Below are positions 44,255 to 52,564 of a stretch of DNA of 64,000 nucleotides, piece by piece; the stretch's first letter is position 1, and each line of letters starts with the position of its first letter. The stretch covers positions 62,001 through 126,000 of the forward strand of contig NZ_JARXXP010000015.1 of NCBI RefSeq assembly GCF_029893965.1. The letters are read 5' to 3'. This stretch comes from Paenibacillus sp. PastM-3. Lineage in GTDB: Bacteria; Bacillota; Bacilli; Paenibacillales; Paenibacillaceae. Made by a program: the position numbers and the translations under genes. The notes beneath the pieces were generated by a model that ran no database searches, was not told the DNA's origin, and was given only the letters and a program-made list of their open reading frames with translations.

Positions 44255-44491
44255 TTACAGCGGCAGCCCCATCTGAAAGACTGTCCAGTAGCTGAATCCC
44301 GTGAACGTTACGATCATATAACCCCAGAAGAGCAGGATATACGTTTTTTCGGTAAATTTCATATAGCCCAGCACCACAAAAAAAGCGGTCTGCAAAAAGA
44401 AGAGTAAAGCCATTTCAGTCAAATCGCCAGCGAAGGCCATGAGCCCGATGACGAGTGTGAAGAATCCCAATACGCGGAACATACGGTCCAA
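44255..44491 (-). CDS. DUF2626 family small membrane protein
   Basis: A 78-residue protein with about three hydrophobic helices, beginning MDRMFRVLGFFTLVIGL and containing YMKFTEKTYILLFWGY, matching the DUF2626 family (YqgY in Bacillus). The start is TTG 44491 with GGGGGA seven bases upstream. It has its own promoter and terminator. Function unknown. Confidence 0.86.
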   Translation of the reverse strand: MDRMFRVLGFFTLVIGLMAFAGDLTEMALLFFLQTAFFVVLGYMKFTEKTYILLFWGYMIVTFTGFSYWTVFQMGLPL

Positions 44492-44543
44492 GAGAGTGTC
44501 CCCCTTCTTAGAAATGATTCCCGAAAAGCACTTCTTTGGATCT

Positions 44544-44572
44544 ATTATACCTGTTCGTCAAAAAACTGTAAA
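44544..44572 (-). promoter_or_regulatory. Promoter of the DUF2626 gene
   Basis: On the minus strand: TTTACA, a 17-base spacer, then TATAAT. Confidence 0.75.
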
Positions 44573-44828
44573 CGAATTCATTGAAAAAATATGCAATTTT
44601 ATTATAAATATGATTTTTGCTGTTGACATATTCTTTAACAGGAAAATGTAACGCTATGCGTATGATGTGGAGACAAAATGGAAATACAATTTAGTATCAA
44701 ATAGATTCTATGAACTCTAGCAGAGGCATAGAAATGGAGTAAGCAGCTTTTATCCCTATTCACTATCCGGCGGAGCTGCCGGTTATGAAGATGGTTATTT
44801 CAAGATGTTGTTAGGAGGGTTAGGCTTT

Positions 44829-45479
44829 ATGACAGCCGTTAGACAGGATGCATGGAGTGCGGAAGATGATTTGGTATTGGCCGAAATAACGCTGCGTCAT
44901 ATCCGGGAAGGCAGTACCCAGCTTGCCGCTTTTGAAGAGGTGGGGGAAAAAATCGGGAGAACCTCGGCAGCATGCGGATTCCGCTGGAACAGCTGTGTCC
45001 GTAAAAGCTATGAGGATGCCATCGGCATCGCCAAAGGCCAGCGCCAGAAGCGGAGTTATCTGAAAAAACAGCCGGTAAACAGGGGAGCACAGGTAGCAGG
45101 CCTGATTCTTGGTGACATTGAAGAGGAGTACGGTCGAAGTGACAACCTGAATGAAAGCTCCTTATCTATTGATGCGGTCATCCGGTTTCTCAGGCAGTGG
45201 AAAGGGACATTTCAGGAGGCGGGCCGGCAGCTGAAAATGCTGGAACGCGATCTCCGGGATAAGGAAGATGAACTGACGGAGCTCCGGGCCGAGAACGAGC
45301 GGCTGTCCAAAGAGGTGAACCTGGCTCAGAGCGATTACCGCGTCGTAAATGATGATTATAAGGCTCTGATCCAGATCATGGACCGGGCACGCAGACTGGC
45401 CTTTTTGAATGAAGAAGAAGAAGAAATGAAAACAAGATTTAAAATGGATGCAAACGGAAACCTGGAACGGATGGAATAG
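44829..45479 (+). CDS. RsfA/YlbO-family sporulation transcription regulator
   Basis: A 216-residue protein with an N-terminal Myb/SANT-like DNA-binding region (RQDAWSAEDDLVLAEITLRHI...AAFEEVGEKIGRTSAACGFRW) and a C-terminal coiled coil (about residues 135-205). This is the RsfA/YlbO layout; these act as compartment-specific modulators during sporulation. ATG 44829 follows AGGAGGG; the earlier ATG at 44805 precedes that site. Position before panE matches ylbO in B. subtilis. Confidence 0.9.
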   Translation: MTAVRQDAWSAEDDLVLAEITLRHIREGSTQLAAFEEVGEKIGRTSAACGFRWNSCVRKSYEDAIGIAKGQRQKRSYLKKQPVNRGAQVAGLILGDIEEEYGRSDNLNESSLSIDAVIRFLRQWKGTFQEAGRQLKMLERDLRDKEDELTELRAENERLSKEVNLAQSDYRVVNDDYKALIQIMDRARRLAFLNEEEEEMKTRFKMDANGNLERME

Positions 45480-45510
45480 TCATCTTTCCCGTTAAAAGCT
45501 GCTGACGAGT

Positions 45511-45539
45511 GCCGGAAGGCAAACGTTTTGCGGCTTTTT
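45511..45539 (+). terminator. Terminator of the RsfA-like gene
   Basis: GCC-GCAAA/TTTGC-GGC hairpin followed by five T residues. Confidence 0.75.
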
Positions 45540-45580
45540 CTTGTTTTGATCAAAAGAATTTAGTTGTTTTCGCGGGTGTT

Positions 45581-45610
45581 TTGCATTTCCGGGCAGCAGC
45601 AGGCTATAAT
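45581..45610 (+). promoter_or_regulatory. Promoter of panE
   Basis: TTGCAT, an 18-base spacer, then TATAAT (45605-45610). Confidence 0.7.
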
Positions 45611-45643
45611 GAGGGAAATTATTGGAAGGATGCGTAAGCGCTC

Positions 45644-46618
45644 ATGAAAATAGATATTATCGGAGCGGGATCAATAGGACTGCTGCTGGCTGGCAGACTG
45701 ATCCATGCCGGTCAGGACGTCAGAATATGGTGCAGGAGTAAGGAACAGGCCGAGGCTCTCAATAAAGATGGATTATCGCTCAGCTCCCAGAATGGGGCTG
45801 CACCCATCGTAATTCCGGGAACGGCGTTTTTTGCTTCCTGCGCAAATGCCTTTGCTGGTACTTATCTGGATGAGCCCGGGGACTGGGTGGTACTTACACT
45901 CAAACAGCAGGCTCTTCATCAGGAGCTGCCGGAAATACTGGCCCCTTTGTACAGCAGCACCTTGAATGTTGTCTGCTTTCAAAACGGGTATGGCCATCTG
46001 CAGAAGCTACGGCAGCTCCTGCCGAATGCCTCCGTGTGGGCTGCAGTGACTACTGATGGAGCCAAGAGAGAAACTTCTACGGAAGTCATTCATACCGGAA
46101 GAGGAGAAATATACATAGGGCAGGAAGACGATGGTCATACTAGTGCTGAAACGGATGGGCTGTCAACCGCAGCAGCAAGAAGTTTCACGGATGCCCTCCT
46201 GACAGCAGGATTTTCTGCCTCTATGTCGAACAAAGTGAATACCCTGATTTACCGGAAGCTCTTGATCAATGCTGTGATCAATCCGCTGACCGCGATATGG
46301 CGCATACAGAACGGCGAGCTGCTGTCCTCAAGTCAGCGGGTGCAGCTGATGAAGGATTTATATGCCGAAGCGGTTGCCGTTTATGATGTCTGCGGCGTTA
46401 CCTATGAGGAGGATGCCTGGGAGCATATCCTTGAGGTATGCCGGGCAACATCGGACAATATCTCCTCCATGCTGGCTGATGTCCTTGCCTCAAGGGAGAC
46501 AGAAATCCGCTGGATTAACGGCAGTATTGTGGAGATGGCCGAGCGCCGGGGAATTCAGGTTCCACTGCACCGCTGGATTTGCCGGCTTGTTGAAGGCATG
46601 AGTGCGAGAGAGAGGTGA
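45644..46618 (+). CDS. panE: 2-dehydropantoate 2-reductase
   Basis: A 324-residue ketopantoate reductase that uses NADPH to form pantoate for CoA synthesis. It shows the Rossmann motif DIIGAGSIGLLLAGRL, the CFQNGYGH loop and the catalytic-lysine region SMSNKVNTLIYRKLLINAVINPLTA. It lies close to a DUF3397 gene and upstream of bshC, as ylbQ does in Bacillus. Confidence 0.94.
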   Translation: MKIDIIGAGSIGLLLAGRLIHAGQDVRIWCRSKEQAEALNKDGLSLSSQNGAAPIVIPGTAFFASCANAFAGTYLDEPGDWVVLTLKQQALHQELPEILAPLYSSTLNVVCFQNGYGHLQKLRQLLPNASVWAAVTTDGAKRETSTEVIHTGRGEIYIGQEDDGHTSAETDGLSTAAARSFTDALLTAGFSASMSNKVNTLIYRKLLINAVINPLTAIWRIQNGELLSSSQRVQLMKDLYAEAVAVYDVCGVTYEEDAWEHILEVCRATSDNISSMLADVLASRETEIRWINGSIVEMAERRGIQVPLHRWICRLVEGMSARER

Positions 46619-46624
46619 CGCTGT

Positions 46625-47011
46625 TTGGAGCTGCTGCAAAACTCATTTGTCACATTGGGTGTCATTCCGATTGTTCCTTTTTTAATTGTCTATTTCATCG
46701 GAATCGGGCTCAGGAAGGATAAGAAAAAGACTTTGCTGCTGGCAATGGATGTGACGACTTTATTTTTATTGCTTTCGGTTTCGGCCTTATTTAATATTCT
46801 TTTCAATGCTAAATTCGGGTTTTATTTTATACTGCTTATTGTATTAATATCCGCCGGACTGATTGGCGGAGCCCAGAACCGGATCAAAGGGAAGGTTGAT
46901 GGAAGGCGGTTATTTCGGGCGGTTTGGCGGCTGGCGTTCTTTTTTCTGGGCGTCCTTTATGTACTTTTTTTGTTCATAGTCCTTATTCAATACATATCAC
47001 AAGCGATGTAA
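46625..47011 (+). CDS. DUF3397 family membrane protein
   Basis: A 128-residue protein with four hydrophobic helices and the DUF3397 layout, including the central GGAQNRIKGKVDGRRLFRAVWRL. The start is TTG 46625 with GAGGTGA upstream, 6 bases after panE, so it is probably co-transcribed with it. Function unknown. Confidence 0.86.
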   Translation: MELLQNSFVTLGVIPIVPFLIVYFIGIGLRKDKKKTLLLAMDVTTLFLLLSVSALFNILFNAKFGFYFILLIVLISAGLIGGAQNRIKGKVDGRRLFRAVWRLAFFFLGVLYVLFLFIVLIQYISQAM

Positions 47012-47070
47012 TGTTCCGCTGCTCCGGTGAAGCGTCACTGTCACAAAATTTTTAAGTTTTAAAAAAAATG

Positions 47071-47085
47071 TGTTTTCAGAAAATA
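47071..47085 (+). promoter_or_regulatory. CodY-like box upstream of oppA
   Basis: TGTTTTCAGAAAATA matches the CodY consensus AATTTTCWGAAAATT at 12 of 15 positions, with a perfect TTTTCAGAAAA core. It sits about 30 bases before a TATAAT (47115-47120). CodY repression of peptide transporters in nutrient-rich cells is well known in Bacilli. Confidence 0.65.
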
Positions 47086-47161
47086 TTGCTCTAGATTTTT
47101 TTGACCACTGGTTGTATAATCATAAACCATATACCACATTCTATTTAGGGGGAACTGCTAG

Positions 47162-48883
47162 ATGAAAAAGAGTAAAAGTCTTTTGCTCATGATTGCATTG
47201 GTTCTCGTAATCGGCACAGTGCTTGCCGGCTGCGGCGGAAACAACAATGCAAGCAGCGGCAACAACACAGCGGCGACTAATGCGCCAGCGGGTGAAAATG
47301 CAGGTACGAACACAGGTAACACTGGTGAAGAGAAATTGGCTGCTGACCAGACGCTTAGAATTAATTTGAGCTCTGAGCCTCCTACTTTTGATCCGCAACA
47401 AGCTCAAGATAGCACATCTAATGCTATTCTGAAATTGATGTATGAAGGACTTACCCGTCAAAATGCAGAAACAGGACAAGCTGAAGAAGGCGTTGCAGAA
47501 TCCTGGGATATTTCCGCTGACGGCCTCGTGTACACTTTCCATCTTCGTGATTCCAAATGGAGCAACGGTGACGCTGTAACTGCTAACGACTTCGCTTTCG
47601 CTTGGCAACGCGTCCTTGATCCAAATGCTGAACAAGCAGCCCCTTATGCTTACCAGCTGTACTACATTAAAGGTGCTGAAGATTTCAACACTGGTAAAAT
47701 CACTGACTTCAGCCAAGTTGGTATCAAAGTAATTGATGAAAAAACGCTTGAAGTAACACTGGCTAACCCGACACCTTATTTCTTGGGTCTGCTGTCTTTC
47801 TATACGTACTATCCAGTACACAGCTCTGTTAAGGACAATGCTAAATGGGCAACTACAGTGGATACACAAATCACTAATGGTCCTTTCACATTGACTGAAT
47901 GGACTACTGGTCAATCCTTGGCAGTAACTAAGAATCCATCTTACTACGCTGCTGACGATATCAAAGCACAACAAATCAACTTCTCCATCGTAAACAGTGG
48001 CGCAACTGAGCTGCTGAGCTACAAGAACGGTGAGCTTGACCGTGCAGGCGGTCCAATTGGTGAAATTCCAACTGAACAACTGCCAATCGTTGAAAAAGAG
48101 CTTCCTAACGAATTTGCAAGAAAAGGTATCGCGAGCGTTTACTACTACCAGTTCAACGTAACTGAAAAACCTTTCGATAATGCTAAGATCCGTAAAGCAT
48201 TGGCCATGGCGATTGAACGTCAGCCAATTATCGATAACATCACTCTGGGTGGACAACTGCCGGCATTCGGCTTCGTACCTCCAGGTATCCAAAGTAATGA
48301 ACAGGAATACCGTGCTCAAGTTGCTGATTCCCAATACTTCACTGAAGATCTTACAGAAGCTAAGAAATTGCTTGATGAAGGTCTGAAAGAAGAAGGTCTG
48401 GATAAACTTGAATTCACAATTACCTACAACACAAGTGAAGGCCATCAGAAAATTGCTGTAGCCATCGCTGACCAATGGAAAAAAGCTCTCGGCGTTGAAG
48501 TTAAGCTGGAAAACAAAGAGTGGGGTGTCTTCATCGAAGACAGACACAACCTGAACTACCAAGTAGCACGTGCCGGCTGGTCCGCGGATTACAATGATCC
48601 AATGACTTACCTGGATATGTGGGTAACTGGCGGCGGTAATAACGATAGCGGTTATTCCAATGCAGACTACGATAAACTGATCCAAGAAGCTAAGACTTCT
48701 GCAGACAATGCAGTTCGTCAAGAGAAGTTCGCAGCTGCTGAAAAAATCCTGATGGATGACATGGTTGTCATTCCAATCTACTACTACACAAACAACTCCC
48801 TGACTAAAGAGTATCTCAAAGGTGTTACTCTTGACTTCAGCGGTGCAATCGATCTGTCCCGTGCTTATCTTCTTGAGCACTAG
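47162..48883 (+). CDS. oppA: Oligopeptide ABC transporter substrate-binding lipoprotein
   Basis: A 573-residue SBP_bac_5 family lipoprotein. The signal peptide ends in the lipobox LAGC (C24), followed by a Gly/Asn-rich linker and the peptide-binding fold (EPPTFDPQQAQD; YEGLTRQNAETGQAEEGVAESW; RKALAMAIERQPI). It delivers oligopeptides to OppBC. Codons favour A/T-ending forms more than neighbours, as often in highly expressed genes. A strong hairpin after the gene probably attenuates read-through so that OppA exceeds the permease. Confidence 0.94.
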   Translation: MKKSKSLLLMIALVLVIGTVLAGCGGNNNASSGNNTAATNAPAGENAGTNTGNTGEEKLAADQTLRINLSSEPPTFDPQQAQDSTSNAILKLMYEGLTRQNAETGQAEEGVAESWDISADGLVYTFHLRDSKWSNGDAVTANDFAFAWQRVLDPNAEQAAPYAYQLYYIKGAEDFNTGKITDFSQVGIKVIDEKTLEVTLANPTPYFLGLLSFYTYYPVHSSVKDNAKWATTVDTQITNGPFTLTEWTTGQSLAVTKNPSYYAADDIKAQQINFSIVNSGATELLSYKNGELDRAGGPIGEIPTEQLPIVEKELPNEFARKGIASVYYYQFNVTEKPFDNAKIRKALAMAIERQPIIDNITLGGQLPAFGFVPPGIQSNEQEYRAQVADSQYFTEDLTEAKKLLDEGLKEEGLDKLEFTITYNTSEGHQKIAVAIADQWKKALGVEVKLENKEWGVFIEDRHNLNYQVARAGWSADYNDPMTYLDMWVTGGGNNDSGYSNADYDKLIQEAKTSADNAVRQEKFAAAEKILMDDMVVIPIYYYTNNSLTKEYLKGVTLDFSGAIDLSRAYLLEH

Positions 48884-48939
48884 GATATAAAATCAACCTA
48901 ATACAGTAATATAATAGTCTGAAGTTCTTATATTACTTC

Positions 48940-48979
48940 GGGATATATATGTGGAATTCCATATATATCCCTTTTTTTT
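48940..48979 (+). terminator. Strong terminator between oppA and oppB
   Basis: The 12-base stem GGGATATATATG/CATATATATCCC is followed by eight T residues. A separate GTAATATAA/TTATATTAC hairpin (48906-48936) lies just before it. Confidence 0.9.
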
Positions 48980-49029
48980 GTATAGGGCGCTAAATGTGAT
49001 TATTTGGAAAAAATGGATATTTGGTCAAA

Positions 49030-49058
49030 TAGACAAATCGATCTTTTTTCCTTACAAT
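49030..49058 (+). promoter_or_regulatory. Possible promoter of oppB
   Basis: TAGACA, a 17-base spacer, then TACAAT (49053-49058), downstream of the oppA terminator. Confidence 0.5.
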
Positions 49059-49096
49059 AGGTAAGTAAAAAAATGTCGAAGGAGGTGATGACGGGC

Positions 49097-50029
49097 ATGG
49101 TTCGTTATATTTTTAACAGATTTCTCCACATGGTTGTTTCGCTGTTTGTATTGATTTCGGCAACCTTTTTCCTAATGAAAGCAATTCCGGGCGATCCGTT
49201 TACATCCGAGAAAAAAATTCCTGAACAAATTCTGCAGCGCTTGTATGCGCAGTATAATTTGGACAAGCCCGTCTTGGAGCAGTACGTGCTTTATCTGAAA
49301 AACATTCTGAAGGGTGACCTGGGCATTTCAATGAAAATGCTGAATCAGGATGTAACCCACATTATCGGACAGACCTTTTCCTCATCACTTAAGCTCGGGG
49401 TTGTTGCTATTATTGTAGCAATAATCGTAGGTGTAGCATTGGGGATGCTTGCGGCGCTGTATCACCGGAAGCTGATTGATAATGTCGCTATGGTATTAGC
49501 TGTTCTCGGTATTGCGGTACCGAGCTTTGTTGTGGCTTCTTTGCTGCAATATTTGCTGGCTTATCACTGGAAAATATTTCCTGTAATGGGCTTCAAAGGA
49601 CCGATGAACTATTTCCTGCCGGTAATGGCTCTCACCGCATCTCCAATAGCCGTTATAGCCCGTCTTACCCGTTCCAGTATGCTGGAGGTATTGCATTCCG
49701 ATTATATCAAGACAGCAAAGGCAAAGGGCCTCAGCTGGTTTTCGATTGTATCCCGCCATGTATTGCGTAATGGTATTTTGCCGGTAATCACTTATGTGGG
49801 GCCAATGACTGCGAACATTATTACCGGATCGGTCGTTATTGAACAAATCTTCGGTATCGGCGGTATCGGTAAACAGTTCGTTCAAGCTATTAATACCCGT
49901 GATTATCCGATTATTATGGGGATCACCATTTTCTACGGCGTTATTTTGATGGTTGCACGTTTCCTTACCGACGTTGCTTATGTTGCCATTGATCCGCGAA
50001 TCAAACTTGCTGGCAGAAAGGGGGACTAA
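49097..50029 (+). CDS. oppB: Oligopeptide ABC transporter permease OppB
   Basis: A 310-residue BPD_transp_1 permease with six hydrophobic helices and the EAA-type loop (EVLHSDYIKTAKAKGLSWFSIVSRHVLRNGILPVI) that contacts the ATPases. ATG 49097 lies 10 bases after the perfect AAGGAGGTGA; the frame from 49073 would place that site inside the gene. It is followed at once by oppC. Confidence 0.94.
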   Translation: MVRYIFNRFLHMVVSLFVLISATFFLMKAIPGDPFTSEKKIPEQILQRLYAQYNLDKPVLEQYVLYLKNILKGDLGISMKMLNQDVTHIIGQTFSSSLKLGVVAIIVAIIVGVALGMLAALYHRKLIDNVAMVLAVLGIAVPSFVVASLLQYLLAYHWKIFPVMGFKGPMNYFLPVMALTASPIAVIARLTRSSMLEVLHSDYIKTAKAKGLSWFSIVSRHVLRNGILPVITYVGPMTANIITGSVVIEQIFGIGGIGKQFVQAINTRDYPIIMGITIFYGVILMVARFLTDVAYVAIDPRIKLAGRKGD

Positions 50030-50031
50030 CG

Positions 50032-50976
50032 TTGGCTGTTAATGACAATATGGTTAAACAGGTTGAACTGAAGCCTGAGGACTTTCGTAAAATTGACATT
50101 AATGACAAAGAAGCAGAAGTAATTCAGCGTGAAAGCCTTTCCGCCTGGCAGGATGCGTGGGAGCGTCTGCGTCAGAATAAAATGGCTATGACAGCGTTGA
50201 TTATTATGCTTGTGATTATTATTATGGCCATTGTAGCACCACACCTGGTTCCTTATACGTATGACTCGAATGATCTGATGAGTACGAACAAGCCGCCGTC
50301 TCTGGAACACTTATTTGGTACAGATGATTTCGGACGTGACGTATTTGTACGTACCTGGATGGGGGCCCGTATCTCCCTTATCGTTGGTCTTGCCGCTGCT
50401 TGTATTGACTTGATCTTCGGTGTTATTTACGGTGGTATTATGGGCTTCTTCGGCGGACGTGTCGATACCATAATGAATAAGTTCTCCGAAATCCTGTACT
50501 CGATCCCTTATTTGCTTGTAGTAATTATGCTGCTCGTAGTATTTGAGCCGAGCTTGTGGACTATCATCCTGGCACTTACAATTACTGGTTGGATTAACAT
50601 GTCATGGATTGTGCGTGGCGAAATTATGCAGCTGAAGAGCCGGGAATTCATTCTGGCTTCCCGCTCCATGGGGGCTGACTGGAAACGCCTGCTGTTCAAA
50701 CATCTGCTTCCTAACGCGATGGGGCCTATCATCGTTACCGTTACACTTTCCGTTCCAAGTGCAATTTTCTCTGAAGCGTTCCTCAGCTTCCTTGGACTGG
50801 GTGTGCAGGCACCGGTTGCCTCTTTGGGTTCTATGATTAATGACTCATTGACTGGGTGGTTGTACTATCCGTGGAGAATGATTTTCCCGGCGCTGGTAAT
50901 AAGCTTGACCATGCTTTCCTTTAACATTTTTGGTGATGGACTGCGCGATGCGCTTGACCCTAAGCTGAAAAAATAG
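50032..50976 (+). CDS. oppC: Oligopeptide ABC transporter permease OppC
   Basis: A 314-residue permease with an OppC-type N-terminal extension (SLSAWQDAWERLRQNKMAM), six helices and the EAA loop (REFILASRSMGADWKRLLFKHLLPNAMGPI). The start is TTG 50032, two bases after the oppB stop, with GGGGGA upstream. Together with OppB it forms the membrane channel. Confidence 0.94.
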   Translation: MAVNDNMVKQVELKPEDFRKIDINDKEAEVIQRESLSAWQDAWERLRQNKMAMTALIIMLVIIIMAIVAPHLVPYTYDSNDLMSTNKPPSLEHLFGTDDFGRDVFVRTWMGARISLIVGLAAACIDLIFGVIYGGIMGFFGGRVDTIMNKFSEILYSIPYLLVVIMLLVVFEPSLWTIILALTITGWINMSWIVRGEIMQLKSREFILASRSMGADWKRLLFKHLLPNAMGPIIVTVTLSVPSAIFSEAFLSFLGLGVQAPVASLGSMINDSLTGWLYYPWRMIFPALVISLTMLSFNIFGDGLRDALDPKLKK

Positions 50977-50999
50977 TTGGATCAAGAAACTGTCCGTGG

Positions 51000-51440
51000 A
51001 ATAAATTTTGAAAGAAATCAAAAGTATTCGCGGTGAAGATATTGGCATGATATTTCAAGACCCGGTGACTTCTTGAACCTGACGATCAATTTGGGCAAAC
51101 AGATAAACGAAGTTTTGATCTAACATCAGAAAAGTCAGCGGCCGAAGCGAAAAAAGGTATTGAGATTCTTGAAATAGCCGGCATCATTATGCTGAGGCTC
51201 GCTTTAACCAATATCCCCACGAATTCTTCAGTGGTATGAGCCAATCATGAATATCATGAATGAACTGCCGCAAAAGAACTAAATGTAGGGCGAGCTGCTG
51301 ATTTCATTCATCGGTTCCCCCGATCTGATTATGCCGCCGGCGGCTGTCCGAACCCTGCGCGTTGCAGCTAAGCAATGCATATGGCAGACGGTTTAGTCCC
51401 TGCGTCACAGAATTCAGCGGAACGCATATGGAGCACCGCT
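51000..51440 (+). pseudogene. oppD: Decayed oppD (peptide transporter ATPase) remnant
   Basis: Pieces of OppD can be read in shifting frames. IRGEDIGMIFQDPVTS (Q-loop region) appears from 51026, then a frameshift leads to LNLTINLGKQINEVLI and a stop at 51121. SAAEAKKGIEILEIAGI follows, then QYPHEF plus a damaged signature (SGM in place of SGGM). MNELPQK follows at once, so the Walker B/D-loop segment is missing. Further on, GSPDLIMPPA and a C-terminal cysteine motif (GCPNPARCS, then a stop) remain. The N-terminal Walker A region is absent. The position between oppC and oppF is the normal oppD slot. Confidence 0.88.
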
Positions 51441-51477
51441 GAAATATTCATTCGATGGCCAAGGAGGTGCAGTACGT

Positions 51478-52398
51478 TTGAGTAAGAACCTTATTGAAGT
51501 TGAAGGTCTTAAGAAATATTTTAATGTGGGCAAGGGTAAAGTTCTTAAGGCTGTTGATAATATTAATTTCTCCATCCGTGAAGGCGAAACCCTTGGGATG
51601 GTAGGCGAATCCGGTTGCGGTAAAACTACTGCTGGCCGTACGGTTCTCCGTCTGTATGAACCGACTGCCGGAAGCGTGAAATACAATGGTACGGATATTT
51701 ACAAGCTGTCACCTGGTAAGATGAAAGCAATGCGCCGCGATATGCAGATGATCTTTCAGGATCCATACGCATCGCTCAACCCGCGCTTTACGATTTCTGA
51801 TATTATCGGTGAAGCACTGGATATTCACGGCATGGGCGGAAGCCGCGCCGAGCGTAAAAAACGGATTGAGGAGCTGCTGGATATGGTTGGTCTCAATCAT
51901 GACCATGCTACCCGTTATCCGCATGAATTCTCCGGCGGACAGCGCCAGCGTATCGGGATTGCCCGTGCACTTGCGGTAAACCCTAAATTTATCGTCTGTG
52001 ACGAGCCGATCTCTGCACTTGACGTGTCGATCCAGGCGCAGGTTGTCAACCTGCTCAAGGAATTGCAGGACCGTCTGGGCCTGACTTATCTGTTTATCGC
52101 GCATGACCTGTCCATGGTTAAGCATATCAGTGACCGTGTAGCGGTTATGTACCTGGGCAGAATGGTGGAACTGGCAGAGAGCGAAGAGCTTTATGCCAAC
52201 CCTCTCCATCCGTACACCAAATCGTTGCTTTCAGCGATTCCGGAGCCGGATCCGGAAGTGGAAGCAAACAAAAAGCGGATTCAATTGCATGGTGAGCTTG
52301 GCAGCCCGATTTATGCGGCCGGCGAGAAATCAAATGACAGTGACTTTGAGCTTGTTGAAGTTTCAAAAGGCCATTTTGTTGCCAAAGGATTTGCTTAA
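51478..52398 (+). CDS. oppF: Oligopeptide ABC transporter ATPase OppF
   Basis: A 306-residue ABC ATPase with Walker A GESGCGKTT (about residues 43-51), Q-loop FQDPYASLNPRF, signature FSGGQRQRIGIARAL, Walker B FIVCDEPISALD and H-loop IAHDL. HPYTKSLLSAIP marks the OppF family. The C-terminus is unusual: after GELGSPI the usual PPSGCxFxxRCP cysteine motif is missing, and the tail ends EVSKGHFVAKGFA. The start is TTG 51478 behind AAGGAGGTG. With oppD destroyed it is the only ATPase gene of this cluster. Confidence 0.92.
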   Translation: MSKNLIEVEGLKKYFNVGKGKVLKAVDNINFSIREGETLGMVGESGCGKTTAGRTVLRLYEPTAGSVKYNGTDIYKLSPGKMKAMRRDMQMIFQDPYASLNPRFTISDIIGEALDIHGMGGSRAERKKRIEELLDMVGLNHDHATRYPHEFSGGQRQRIGIARALAVNPKFIVCDEPISALDVSIQAQVVNLLKELQDRLGLTYLFIAHDLSMVKHISDRVAVMYLGRMVELAESEELYANPLHPYTKSLLSAIPEPDPEVEANKKRIQLHGELGSPIYAAGEKSNDSDFELVEVSKGHFVAKGFA

Positions 52399-52418
52399 TC
52401 ATACAGCTGTACCGATTC

Positions 52419-52443
52419 AGGCGGGAGCGTTGAGCTCCCGCCT
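52419..52443 (+). terminator. Hairpin after oppF
   Basis: A perfect 10-base stem AGGCGGGAGC/GCTCCCGCCT with a 5-base loop but no T tract; a weak or factor-dependent terminator, or an mRNA stabiliser. Confidence 0.45.
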
Positions 52444-52564
52444 GTTATGCGTCAGACGGATTTCTTTGACGCGCGCCGTTACTTTGGATACAATCATATA
52501 GAGTTTATGGACTAGAAGTATGTTTACATATAGCAGACAGAGTAGAACAGGAGGGCAATTGCAG

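Noticed and set aside
47141..48880. A 579-residue ORF on the minus strand covering oppA
   Set aside because: It is an exact antisense shadow of oppA, has cysteine- and phenylalanine-rich low-quality sequence and no domain; it arises from oppA codon choice.
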